The position numbers were made by a program, and so were the translations under genes. A stretch of DNA of 64,000 nucleotides, taken from NCBI GenBank assembly GCA_002633025.1, contig NMRB01000257.1:113991-177990 (forward strand). Reading direction: 5' to 3'. The notes below the pieces were generated by a model. It was not told the DNA's origin, searched no databases, and saw only the letters and a program-made list of their open reading frames with translations. The stretch is from Notospermus geniculatus (lineage: Eukaryota > Nemertea > Pilidiophora > Heteronemertea > Lineidae). The stretch's first letter is position 1; every line of letters starts with the position of its first letter. Shown in pieces: positions 43,463 through 53,652 of the stretch.

Positions 43463-43985
43463 GATTTCGGTCCAAAATGTAGTCCTGTCTGAATACTGTA
43501 CAAAGCTGAAAAAGAGTGAGAAGTCGTGTTTCTGGTGCTCCTAAGACTTTAAAACTTCACGTGGGGATCAGGATTACCACGATTTTTACCGATATGCACG
43601 AAAATAACTAAATGTTGACAAACAAGTTCTGCATCTGAATGAGTTAAGACGCAATGGCTGGTGTTCCTAAAAGTTAGCAAATCCGTTTACTTAAAGAGCC
43701 TCTAGGGCCCTTTTAAAATGCTGTTTAGTGCAGCGAGAGCAAATCCGTTTACTTAAGATTTGCACATCGAGGTCCAATGTAAATCTATATTATAATATAC
43801 ATGTACGGTGGCACTCTAAAGTTCGACCGCTAACTCCTCCGTGGTTTCTGATCGAAATGGCACCATTTTCACAGGGAATGTTGAGAATGATACGGGGGTG
43901 GTCCTTATAAGTGGGTGCCATTATATTGTTTACCCCTTAGCGAATAAAATGCATGAAGAAACTTCCAATGATTTACAATGCCCAC

Positions 43986-44078
43986 TAGCCTGGTTCCGCT
44001 GGCCACCGTTTAGATGGCGCTGCGTGATGCCGCTGCGTACGCAGCGCCATCTAAACGGTGGCCAGTGGAACCAGGCTA
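43986..44078. mobile_element. 93-bp palindrome, TAGCCTGGTTCC
   Basis: TAGCCTGGTTCCGCTGGCCA and TGGCCAGTGGAACCAGGCTA, with inner CCGTTTAGATGGCGCTGCGT inverted. A near-perfect hairpin. Confidence 0.8.
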
Positions 44079-44441
44079 CAATGCCCACCAATTTTTTTCT
44101 TCAGCCATGCAGGGTGATTAGAAAACAGGAACTTCAACACATAAAACTGCTTCCACCTGCTTCCCATAGGCCTAGATTATTGCCCAAGGGGTTGGCCCCC
44201 TCCAAACATATTCCCCCAATGCAGACGCCCAGCAAAATGCCATCCTCTGGCTACATGCATCATGTGAATATGTGCTCGCCACGGGTATAATGCTAGTGTA
44301 TCACAAAACGTGAACTAAAAGCATTTGCTAGCTTTTATGAATACCAGCCATTTTCTCGTGTGATGGAGGGGGAATAGAGCTAGCACCCCGACTGAGAGGA
44401 ATTTCGGTTTCCTCCCGCTGTACATCCCACCGCACTACATA

Positions 44442-45194
44442 CAGGGTGGTCCAAAAAAACGGACAAGCATACTTCCACCACCTTCAGTCAAAAAACACTG
44501 GTATGAATGGATAGAGAATCTTTCTAGGAGAAAAATAAGACCAAGATACCTCGATTCGGTCCAGTAGTTTTACCTCCAAAGCCATTTTTGTGAAGGAAAG
44601 TCAGTGGTCCTTAATAACTAACTTACCGGTGAACCCCGAATTCAGCAGGATTGATAAAGGGGAATACATGTAGTTGTTATGCAACAATTCTCAAGTTTGA
44701 TTTTCATGCTCTACATGTATAGCCGTGGTTACACCTGTCTGAAAAAGCCCGGACTTTTTTTAGCCCGGGTCTGAAATAAGCCCGGGCTTTTTGAGAATGT
44801 ATGCGGCATGTATGGGACGAAAAGCCCGGGCTTTATTTAGACACGGCGATTCACAGGTGTAAACGCAAAAAGCCCGGGCTGAGCCCGGACTTTTGTGTAG
44901 TGTAACCTAGGTAATTGTGTACTGCATTTTTTGTTTGACCTTTCCACAGGATAATCCTTTTGTCAGTTACAAGGCTACTCTGTTGGGTATGGTCTTGATT
45001 GTTCTGTATGGAACAATTCACCAAAGACCTCGACCTTGCTTTACAAAATAGGCTCTGCAGCTCGAACCACTGGACCAAATCGGGATATCTTGGCGTCTTT
45101 TTTTCTTCTCGATAGATTCTCCATCCAATGCCATCAGTAGTTTTGGACTCTGGGTAGAGGAAGTATGCTTGACCGTTTTTTTGGGACCACCCTG
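44442..45194. mobile_element. Mariner-like TA-flanked element, CAGGGTGGTCC
   Basis: CAGGGTGGTCCAAAAAAACG and its near inverse, flanked by TA (44440-44441 and 45195-45196). Arms of about 140 bp. Around 44716-44900 a nested palindrome of AAGCCCGGGCTT units is inserted. No transposase frame remains. Confidence 0.75.
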
Positions 45195-45337
45195 TATGTG
45201 TGAACATTGCCTATACAATTAACAATGCCGTATTTTGCAACAATCTCTCGACTCAAAAAAATTAATTTCAGGATTTATCAATTGCAGAACAAAAGTCTTC
45301 CATCCTGAAATCAAATCACAACTAAGAAAAAAAATTG

Positions 45338-45472
45338 GGCCGTATTCAAAAGCGGTGTTTAAGACTTAGACGCGTGTACTTCGTCAAATGCATGGTGGAA
45401 GTGTGTGCATTGAGTGAAGTTACACGCGTCTAAGTCTTAATCGCGCGATGGTCACCCTTTTTGAATACGGCC
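45338..45472. mobile_element. Palindromic MITE, GGGCCGTATTCAAAAG, just upstream of gene B
   Basis: GGGCCGTATTCAAAAGC and TTGAATACGGCC are the ends, and CTTAGACGCGTGTA / TACACGCGTCTAAG an inner pair. It ends 20 bp before the acceptor of the exon that carries the gene B start codon. Confidence 0.8.
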
Positions 45473-45740
45473 GATGATGTTTTATTTTTTAGTCAACCGA
45501 CCAGCGATCAATCTCAGAAGTCAACATGAAGGCGATATACATTCTTGTTGTACTAGGTAAGTTTCCTAGTTTATAATGTGATAGTGGGATTTAAACACCC
45601 CAAGCTTTAAATTAATGCGAGGGTCAGTAGGTTCGAATCCGGTAGGAAGCTATGTCTTTCACCTTAGAAACCCGTTACTATTTCATAACCATTACTTAGA
45701 TAAACCGTTTTTTTGGTCACTCCTTAATTAGCTGCGCTTC

Positions 45741-45830
45741 CATTACAGCTTTTATATCCGGTCTTATTAGTACCAGAGGTACAGTATAATAAAATAAGAC
45801 CGGATATTTCACAGCTTGCGCTTCCACTTA
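45741..45830. repeat. Short inverted repeat in gene B intron 1
   Basis: ATATCCGGTCTTATTAGTACC is partly inverted at AATAAGACCGGATAT, and both sides carry TGCGCTTCCA. Confidence 0.5.
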
Positions 45831-46858
45831 ACTGTATTTGAGGTTAGAAAGTTAGGCTACAGATGACGATACGTGGACTGAACCGCGTATTGTTCTGGTA
45901 CTTTTGAGCATGCGCAATGTCAAAAGCGATCTTAAGCCACCTGTAGGCGAACATAATACTAAAATAGACCCGGACTTATTGCCATTCCACTAGAGAAAAC
46001 ACCGTTGTTGATCCGCATCTAATTTAGATTCGGAGTATGATCGGCTATGCTATCCGCACTTAGAGCTGAAAGGGTAAATGTCGTCCTGGGTATATACAAA
46101 GATTACCCAGGATCTCAATCTTTGCTAAAACAATACCCTGGGTGTAGTTTCGGCAGCCGAACATCACCCAGCATCCGCAATCTGTGCCAAGGAATGAGTC
46201 CTATTTAGAAATCCCGTGGAATCTCGCGGTCTCGCTGTGGGATACTTTTTGGCCGAGTTCGACTGGAACTCTCGGGTCGAGTAAGAGTAGATTTGTCAGC
46301 TGACCAAATTTGAAGTACGCATGTCGAGTAGGAGTTCGGCCCGAACTCACTAGAACTGCAAATCGAGTTCCTCGAGTTGTGAGAGAAACAGGCCAGAGCC
46401 GAAGATGCAAGTTGTGAGGATACTTAATTACAGTGTTATACCAAATTTAAGATGTTGTTTCTACATGACAACCAAACAACTTGGTATCCATGGCTGTCCA
46501 GGCGGTGGGTTCATGAGGTCATATGTGCTATCCAGAAATTCAAATATTGCCCTCAGAATAAGTGCAGTAGGACTGACTGAACAAGAAAAATACATCAAAT
46601 CTACACCTAACTTCCCAAGTTAAATGAGTTATTTTTAATGTTTTTTATATGTTTAAAAAATCCAATGACATCAAAATGTGCTGTTCACCGCTGCCTGACA
46701 TGGTTGTTAGGGTGTGTAGTCATCCTTTTTAAATTCCCATAACTTGGAAATGGGTGACCCGATTTTCATGCGGTTTTCAGTTTCATGCTGCCTGATTAAT
46801 GCTCTACAGCATTACGCAGAAAACCAGAAGTGGATGAAACCCTTTCAGGTAAACTTTA

Positions 46859-47291
46859 AAGCGATGTACTCGCGATGGTTGAAAATGAAATCTCGTTCAA
46901 CTATCGCGATAGCTCCCCAATTTCATTCATAGCTNNNNNNNNNNNNNNNNNNNNNNNNNNNNNNNNNNNNNNNNNNNNNNNNNNNNNNNNNNNNNNNNNN
47001 NNNNNNNNNNNNNNNNNNNNNNNNNNNNNNNNNNNNNNNNNNNNNGCCAACACCATCCTTTGCATGTTTTGCGGATGACTCCGAGTCGTCTCCGTCGGCA
47101 TCACTCACTGAGTGACACTGTCAATCATGTCACCATGGTCACCCTCCTCGCTACTGATTGGTCATAGTAAATTCCGTAGTATTATAATGAGATGGCTCGC
47201 TTGGAATTTCATTCATAAAATATAGTGCTGCCACCGTGCGGGAAATAAAGGAACTATCGATGTGCAGTACTGCAGAGCTCGAGTACATCGC
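46859..47291. mobile_element. AAAGCGATGTACTCGCG element with assembly gap
   Basis: Second copy of 6099-6782, in gene B intron 1. N run 46935-47045 replaces part of the interior. Confidence 0.7.
46935..47045. other. Assembly gap (111 N)
   Basis: A run of N inside a transposon in gene B intron 1; true length unknown. Confidence 0.99.
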
Positions 47292-47456
47292 TTTAAACAA
47301 AATGTGCACTAAACATGCCGAAGAATCTTGCCAATCACATGAAATAGTCAGAATGATAATCTGTTAAAGTTTAAAGGGATCCATTCCACATTTATGAATC
47401 GCTAAATTTGTAAGTTGAACCTTTATGTTTGATTTCTTTATGCATATAGAGGCCTT

Positions 47457-47643
47457 GCAATGACGTCATCCGGGCGGCCATGCTGAGGGGCAAGTGGGCA
47501 GAGGTGTGAGCTGACCGTGACGTGGCCTGCGTGAAGTGCGCGACGCCAGTGTTTGACGTAACGTCATTGGGACATTTCGCTGCGCCTCTGCAGCATGTGC
47601 CCCCCAGCATGGCGGCTTGTGACGTCATTTGCAAGGCCTCTAT
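47457..47643. mobile_element. Palindromic MITE abutting gene B exon 2
   Basis: TAGAGGCCTTGCAATGACG and CGTCATTTGCAAGGCCTCTA, flanked by TA. It ends about 27 nt before the exon 2 acceptor, so branch point and MITE overlap or adjoin. Confidence 0.8.
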
Positions 47644-47799
47644 ACCAACATGTTTTTCATCCATTTCAGTTGCCTTGGTTTCTGTCATACAGGCTGGAAT
47701 GATTAATCGCGAGCAGTTGACTTATAGAGATTTTGAAGGTACAAATATAAGAACGATTTTTTTTTCATGTAGTATTTGAATGAAGACGATGTTGCCACC

Positions 47800-48957
47800 T
47801 ATGGCAAGCCGTTTGTTCATTTAATCAAATAAACCAGTTTTTTTAAAAACCTGGTTTTTTATTAAAAAAACAGGGGTTTCTTTGAAAAAAATCTTGGTTT
47901 TTTTACAGAATCTGAAAAAAAACAAGTTTAAAAAAATAAACTTGGTTTTTAAAAAAAACAGTTTTTTCCATTTTGCAGAAAAGAAAGTAGTTTTTTTAAA
48001 AACAGGTTTTTAAAAAAACAAGTTTATTTAAAAAACAGGTTGTTTTAAAAAAACAGGTTGTTTTTAAAAAACAGTTTTTAAAAAAGTTTATTTAAAAAAA
48101 TTGTTTTTTTCCATATTCTGTTTGAGGGATAAAAAAACCAAGGGCCATATTCATAAAGGGTGTTTAGCCTAATCAGCGTACAAATTCTGCATTACACAGG
48201 TTAAAGGCCTAAAAAACTATTGTTCTGCCTTCTGTATGCTGCCTGATCTCTGGCATTTAATACCCACAAGATAATCACATGCGTCTAACTTTCCTGCGTC
48301 TCAGTGTGGGAGGAGAAAAGAAAGTGTTGGACAAATTCTAGACAAGCCTGCCTGATCGTTCAACTTTTCCTTTGTCCTCTTGAACTTAGACGCAGGAATG
48401 TTGCACGCGTGTGATTATTCTGCGGGTAAACGCCTCTGGTGAAGCACCATACAGACATCAGACAATAGTTTTCTAGGCCTTTAACCTGTGTAATGCAGAA
48501 TTTGTACACTGATTAGGCTAAACACCCTTTATGAATATGGCCCCAAGATTTTTTCCAAAATAAACCCAGTTTTTTTGTAAAAAACCAGGTTTATTTGATT
48601 AAATAAACAAACGGCTTGCCACAACACAAACGGCTTGCAAAAAAACCTGGTTTTTCCTTTTATTGGACAAATGGCGAGTTGTATCAAAATAAACCAAATT
48701 TATTTAAAACAAACTAGGTTTCTTTTAAAAAACAAGTTTATTTTTTAAAAAAAGTTTTTTTAAAAACCAATTTTTTTTCAATTTAGGTAAAAAACTAGGA
48801 TTTTTTGAATAAATGAACAGTTGGCTAAAAAAACAAGTTTTTTAAAAATAAACCAAGATTCTTTGCAATGGAGTAAAATAAACCTAGTTTTTTTATTAAA
48901 AAACATGATTTAAAAAAAACTGGTTTATTTGATTAAATGAACAAACGGCTTGCCATA
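47800..48957. mobile_element. IS3EU-like foldback element made of TTTTTAAAAA units, with nested MITE
   Basis: Starts TATGGCAAGCCGTTTGTTCA, ends with the inverse, and is flanked by GCCACC (47794-47799 and 48958-48963), a 6-bp duplication. Its ends share TAT[CG]GCAAGCCGT with 10828-11376. The interior is a long series of AAACCTGGTTTTT and TTTTTAAAAA units, interrupted at 48141-48543 by another palindromic element. It lies in gene B intron 2. Confidence 0.85.
48141..48543. mobile_element. Nested palindromic element, GGGCCATATTCATAAAGGGTG
   Basis: GGGCCATATTCATAAAGGGT and its inverse; arms of about 90 bp include TAATGCAGAATTTGTAC. It sits inside the T-rich foldback and is therefore younger. Confidence 0.8.
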
Positions 48958-49001
48958 GCCACCATCGCGACTAGAACGTCTATTACACAATGTGATGGCA
49001 A

Positions 49002-49245
49002 AAAGCACGCTGGTGATTTAAACACAAAATTATTTTATTCGTACGCGAAGTCGTTGACGCATAACTAATGGTGCTTGTCGTATTCGCAGTTCATTTGGTA
49101 AATGGAAGGGGTGACGGGTGATTGCATAATAAGCTGTCACCCCTTCTATTTGCCTAAACAACTGCAAAAATAGTCAATACGATTAGTTATGCATGGGTAA
49201 AAATCGCGTACGAAAAAAAGATTTTTACGTTTGAATCACCAGCGT
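49002..49245. mobile_element. Foldback MITE, CACGCTGGTGATTTAAAC
   Basis: CACGCTGGTGATTTAAAC and GTTTGAATCACCAGCGTG, with a possible 5-bp duplication AAAAG, in gene B intron 2. Inner pair GAAGGGGTGAC / GTCACCCCTTC. Confidence 0.7.
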
Positions 49246-49509
49246 GAAAAGGTGAACTAGAAAAAGTCGGCAAGCGATCTCTTCGCCAGCGAGCAAAATC
49301 GGCTGTTGGCGCCAGGTGTGCGCTGGACAGCGATGCATGGCATCATCTCGCCAGCGATGATCGCCCAATATCAAACAATACCAACAACGATATCGCCTAG
49401 TCTGCGGTGGCTGGTGAGAATATTTGTGGTGTGCCACCAATAGACATTTGTATTTCAATTTTCAGGCGTTTGCACAGGGGCGACGAGTGTTCGGCTTGGA
49501 GGGCATGTA

Positions 49510-49687
49510 CAGTGGAACCTCCCTTAACGGACACCTCTGTCAGGAGGACACCTCTCTATTAAGGACACCAAAATTCAGTCCCAAACTGGCCATTTCTATT
49601 CATTTTGACCTCTGTAATCAGGACACCTCTCAATTAAGGACAGCATTTGTCAGTCCCGAAGGTGTCCTTAATAGAGAGGTTCCACTG
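49510..49687. mobile_element. 178-bp TA-flanked MITE inside gene B exon 3
   Basis: CAGTGGAACCTCCCTTAACG and the right end GAGAGGTTCCACTG, with TA on both sides (49508-49509 and 49688-49689), as in Tc1/mariner. The internal repeats GGACACCTCT recur four times. Confidence 0.9.
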
Positions 49688-49949
49688 TACATTGCAGCTG
49701 TTCAAATGGTCATGCTGGATGCGTAGGCTAAAAAGTATGCCAGGCAAATGACCTTCAAAGGCCAATTTCGTCCTCCACCTTGTGAACCGAAATAACGCTG
49801 ATCACAACGTCAACAACGAAGACTTAACCACAGGTTTTAAACATACGTTACAAAGAAAATATAAGCATAAAGCAATGTTGTATGGTTAGCCAGTTTTGCC
49901 CTTTACATGTAGCTGCACTGACCTGTAAACACGGATAAGGTTGGAAGAC

Positions 49950-49955
49950 AATAAA
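49950..49955 (+). promoter_or_regulatory. Poly(A) signal AATAAA of gene B
   Basis: AATAAA followed by ATATGAAGTCTAGGAATG, closely matching ACATGAAGTCTATGAGG after the gene C signal. Confidence 0.7.
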
Positions 49956-49996
49956 ATATGAAGTCTAGGAATGTCTACGTGTGAATTTCCTTCGCT

Positions 49997-50395
49997 ATTA
50001 GTGAGGTTTCGCAAATCTGACAAAACACGAAGTACGAAATACGAAATTGAACTTCATTTCCATGACGTAATGTATTTCTGGAGATGGTTGGTACCACAAA
50101 TGTCCCTGCTGCCAGTGCGTCTTTTAGCATATCATGTAAGACCGAGAGAGTTATGGTGCATCTTCAATTTTTAAATTTCCACTTCGAATCGACGAAGTGG
50201 AAACGAAAGATAAATTTCAAAGTTTAATGTGCACCGTAACTCTATCGGGCCAACGTCGTACGCTAAAAGACGCTCTTTTAGCAGGCCATACTTGTGGTAC
50301 CAACTATCTCCTGAAATATATTACGTCTTGGAAGTGAAGTCCAATTTCGTATTCCGTACTTCGTATTTCGTCAGATTTGCGAAACCTCCCTAATA
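49997..50395. mobile_element. Large palindromic element, TTAGTGAGGTTTCGCAAATC
   Basis: Arms of about 190 bp: GAGGTTTCGCAAATCTGAC and GTCAGATTTGCGAAACCTC, with AATACGAAATTGAACTTCAT inverted. The centre has CACTTCG pairs. Just downstream of the gene B poly(A) signal. Confidence 0.85.
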
Positions 50396-50516
50396 CTTAT
50401 TTTAGTTAAATCAAGGTAAAGAGGACTGAACGGGGGTTACTCCAGACGAGAAAAAAGGTGGCGTACCAAGTCATGTACGATGCATTGGTTGCTAGCCCCC
50501 CCCCCCCGTGGGTAAA

Positions 50517-50880
50517 TACGAAATTGGACTTCATTTCCATGACGTAATGTATTTCTGTAGATGGTTGGTACCAGAAATGTCCCTGTTGACAATGCGTCTT
50601 TTAGCGTATGACGTTAGACCGATAGAGTTGCATGTACATGTACGGTGTATATTAAACTTAGAAATTTATCTTTCGTAGTGCAAATTTAAAAATTCAAGAT
50701 AGCCTACACCATAACTCTCTTGGTCTTCGTGTTATGCTAAAAGACGCCCTGACAGCAGGGATGTTTGTGGTACCAATCATCTTCTGAACTGAACTACATG
50801 TACATCATTTCCTTGAAATGAAGTTCAATTTCGTATTTCCTACTTCGTGTTTCGTCAGATTTGCGAAACCTCGCTATTGT
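50517..50880. mobile_element. Second copy of the GAGGTTTCGCAAATC palindrome, left end truncated
   Basis: Starts inside the arm (AATACGAAATTGGACTTCAT) and ends GTCAGATTTGCGAAACCTCG. A C-run precedes it at about 50497. Confidence 0.75.
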
Positions 50881-50900
50881 CGAAATAAGGTGCGACTTGA

Positions 50901-51005
50901 CAATGAGCGACACACAGAGAAAAAGGGAGTCTGTTTCCTAGTGTGTTCCAAACAACGGAGTCACACAGAAAAATGGCCACACTGAAAAACGTTACACCTT
51001 GTTGT
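50901..51005 (+). repeat. Downstream block shared by genes A and B
   Basis: Collinear with 36121-36235. Confidence 0.65.
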
Positions 51006-51253
51006 AGATTGGTTGACCACTAGGATGGAAGTACAACTGTCAGTTCTTAGATGACTGGTGTAATAAGAATTAAGGTCCCCCAGCAATCTAAGTCTGTTAT
51101 CATTTGTCAACGAGGGATGAGGACATAACATGTAGCGGTCTAGAAAAACCCGTCGGATATCGCTGAATGATCAACAAGGTCTATCAGAGTGCCTGCGCAT
51201 TGATCTACTACTGTTTACCCGTTACTAAGTACATTTCAGCTATTGAAATGTGC

Positions 51254-51388
51254 TGGGGCCATATTTATGAAGGCTTCGCAACTTTGCGTTCATGCAAATC
51301 TATTGTAAGGCAGTCAGTGAACAATAGGGCATGTGAATAGATTTGTGTTCTCGCAAAGTTGCGAAGCCTTCATAAATATGGCCCCTGG
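51254..51388. mobile_element. Palindromic MITE, GGGGCCATATTTATGAAGGC
   Basis: GGGGCCATATTTATGAAGGC and GCCTTCATAAATATGGCCCC, with an inner TTCGCAACTTTGCG pair. Confidence 0.8.
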
Positions 51389-51589
51389 TTCACCAAGGCA
51401 ATTAAAAATTTCCTCAAATGCGCCTTTCCTAGACTGCGTCACAAATGGCTACAGAAACCGTCACCAGACTTGTTTCTTTGACCACCAGAAACCATCTTGG
51501 ACTTCCATTCCATTCCAGCCCGACTCCCACGCGCAGCGACTCGAAGCCCGACCATACACATCGAATCTGCAACGGACCTGTGTGGCAGT

Positions 51590-51715
51590 TAAAAATGTCC
51601 CTCTAAAAGTATCCGCTTCTATTGTCCGATTCTACAAACCAATCGCCAGAGATGTAACAATGGGATCTATTGTTCCCATGACATTTTTCCTGGGGACAAT
51701 CTTCCCAACCACACC
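51590..51715. mobile_element. Diverged MITE, AATGTCCCC family
   Basis: AAATGTCCCTCTAAAAGTAT, ACCAATCGCCAGAGATGTAA and GGGGACAATCTTCCC align with 26399-26573. Confidence 0.6.
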
Positions 51716-51739
51716 TGCTATGGAGGATTTCCCTTTGGG

Positions 51740-51971
51740 CCTACTCTAAATCCCCACTTACCTGTCCCATTCCTAAACTCGAAAAAAAGACAAAATCCTC
51801 AGTTGAAGATATCGCACGCTGTCATTCTTTGCCAGACTCTGGAGTGGGACAAGTACGTGGGCAGGAACATCACTATTTCTGACCATACTCCCTCCCCATT
51901 ATCTTCAACTGAGGATTTAGCCATTTTTTCCGAGTTCAGGAATGCGACAGGTAAGTGGGAATTTAGAGTAG
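51740..51971. mobile_element. Palindromic element, TACTCTAAATCCCCACTTAC
   Basis: TACTCTAAATCCCCACTTAC and the inverse GTAAGTGGGAATTTAGAGTA; inner ATCCTCAGTTGAAGATA / TATCTTCAACTGAGGAT. Confidence 0.8.
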
Positions 51972-52006
51972 TTGTTCCCCACCAAGGATTCTGGAGAGAC
52001 TAGGCT

Positions 52007-52060
52007 AATAAAGTGAAGCACTTTGAGACTGTGTAACAGTGAAAGCGCCGTTTGGCTTGA
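52007..52060 (+). repeat. SINE-like 3' tail
   Basis: AAGTGAAGCACTTTGAGACT then GTGTAACAGTGAAAGCGCC. Confidence 0.5.
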
Positions 52061-52205
52061 CAGCATGGTGGTGGAAATCGACCGGAACAATATTAAAGGG
52101 ACCCTAGAGGCATCTTGCTATTGGGGTACTAACAGTACTGCCACTATACAACAGATGGCGCCAATAACAATTAACTCGCCAATAACAATTACCTATTAAT
52201 AGTAG

Positions 52206-52736
52206 AAGGAATTTTGGGATGCCCAGAGTGGATAGGGTGTGCCAGTCCTGTGACCAGGAAGTTATTGGTGACGAGTTTCATCTCCTCCTCCACTGTCCAT
52301 CAGTGGAGGATCTGAGAGCTCGGTTTCTTGATGGCAATACGTTAAACCTGGCCAGAGGTGATCGAAAGTTCATTGGACATTCAGTTAATGGACGTAATCC
52401 TGAGCAGATCACCTCTGTTGCCAGGTTTGTGCATCAGGCACTTGCCAGGGTATCAGTAGCCTCCACAATGCCCGTGTAATCTGAGTAGGCCTATTGGGTG
52501 TATTCTGGTATTAATTCTGGTGCTAATTTGTGATTGTTTTAAAAAAAAATTGCCTGTACATGTGATAAATGTCTTAAAAAATATCCTTCTCCTGCTCTTT
52601 TAAAATGGTTTGTATTTATGTTAATAATTAATTTTTAAATAGTTTCTAAAAGAAATGTAAATGTTTTTTTAAAAACCTCTATGTACTGCTGTGCGGTTAG
52701 AGAGTAATAAATTATCTTATCTTATCTTATCTTATC
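52206..52736 (+). mobile_element. 3' end of a non-LTR retrotransposon
   Basis: An open frame 52219-52479 contains CQSCDQEV, DEFHLLLHCP and the following R, the C-x2-C...H...C zinc-finger motif found after the reverse transcriptase in many non-LTR elements. A stop is followed by a 3' UTR, AATAAA near 52707, and a microsatellite tail of ATCTT units ending at about 52736, as in elements that end in a short tandem repeat. The reverse transcriptase is missing, so this is a 5'-truncated copy. Confidence 0.8.
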
Positions 52737-52871
52737 GTGAATTGTGGACCAAATGTTGACATTGATGAAAAATTTCTTCAAAAATGATGCCCAACTTGGA
52801 TCCTCATGCCACCAATTCTGTGTTAGTAATCATATCAATATGCACTAAGAAGCTGCCTCTAGAGGCCCTTT

Positions 52872-53090
52872 AAAGCACCACGGTATTGCCACTTTCTGTC
52901 GACAGCCGGCGCCACCGTACCCGTTCTCCAATACTGTAGTTAAGCCTTTCGCCCCAGTGTTGGAGAATGTATGATTACACTACAATGCACGTAGTAGCAT
53001 GCGTAGTTTACCAAGTCATCAATAGAGGTCTACCTTAACGCGGGTAGGTGTAACGCAGGATTGGGAAGCAATACTGTGGTCCTTTAAAAC
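52872..53090. mobile_element. Palindromic MITE, AAAGGACCGCGGTATTG family, copy 2
   Basis: AAAGCACCACGGTATTGCC and CAATACTGTGGTCCTTT; TCGACAGCCGGCGCCACC matches 30460-30480. The 3' flank CCCTACAGAAGTTTCAATAC recurs at 57552. Confidence 0.65.
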
Positions 53091-53109
53091 CCTACAGAAG
53101 TTTCAATAC

Positions 53110-53650
53110 TATATTCTAAAATACCTTGGTATCTCGTGCGTATGTTTCAAATGGATTAAGCAAGGTTAATTGGCACACGGAATTGGTCCGGTTCAGGTCC
53201 GTAAAATATCTATCAAATGGACTTCAGCGTTGTCGTATCCGGAAAACTAGGGGCAAACGGATTGGAAACGGATCGGATCCGTGTGCCAATGAACCTTGCT
53301 TTATGCATTAGCCTCATTCTGAATGCAGCGGGTTTGGGTGACACAAACAAGAACCCCGCTCAGTGTTTCCAAAATGGTGTCTGGCGTCCAACATTTCTCG
53401 CTTCGAGCATTCAGCGAGGTAGTGCTGCGAATGTCGGCCAGATGGATACTCAGTGACCTATCCCAACGAGGTTTCGTACCATCAGGTACATTTCCTGTGG
53501 ATAATCCGTTGAAGAAAGCACCTTGCGGTCTCATTTTGACTCCTGCAGCTTGCTGTTTGCGCTGCACACAGATGTACACGATACAGGCCCGATGTACAGG
53601 TTTGTACACACAGTGCGTGATTCACAGATGTCGCGTCACTGACGGAGCGC
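53110..53650. other. No gene recognised
   Basis: Frames on both strands but without motifs; no palindromic element seen. Confidence 0.35.
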
Positions 53651-53652
53651 CC

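Larger units (their letters stand above)
45526..49731 (+). pseudogene. Small secreted four-cysteine protein, copy B, last exon split by a MITE
   Basis: Exon 1 is 45526-45556 (MKAIYILVVL), exon 2 is 47670-47738 (ALVSVIQAGMINREQL) and exon 3 starts at 49466. Both introns are phase 1 as in copy A, and both ATG exons follow a TTTTTTAG or TTTTTAG acceptor. Exon 3 reads GVCTGATSVRLGGHV, then runs into a MITE (49510-49687) that adds a few residues and a TAA. Beyond the MITE the same frame resumes with the C-x-C...G...C end (CSCSNGHAGC) and a stop at 49729-49731. MITE plus duplicated TA is 180 bp, so frame is kept but the internal stop removes three of the four cysteines. The donor of exon 2 (GTACAA) is weak. 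It could be a pseudogene or a live truncated allele. Confidence 0.65.

Noticed and set aside
51333-51749. 138-codon frame
   Set aside because: Crosses parts of three palindromic elements; no protein motif.
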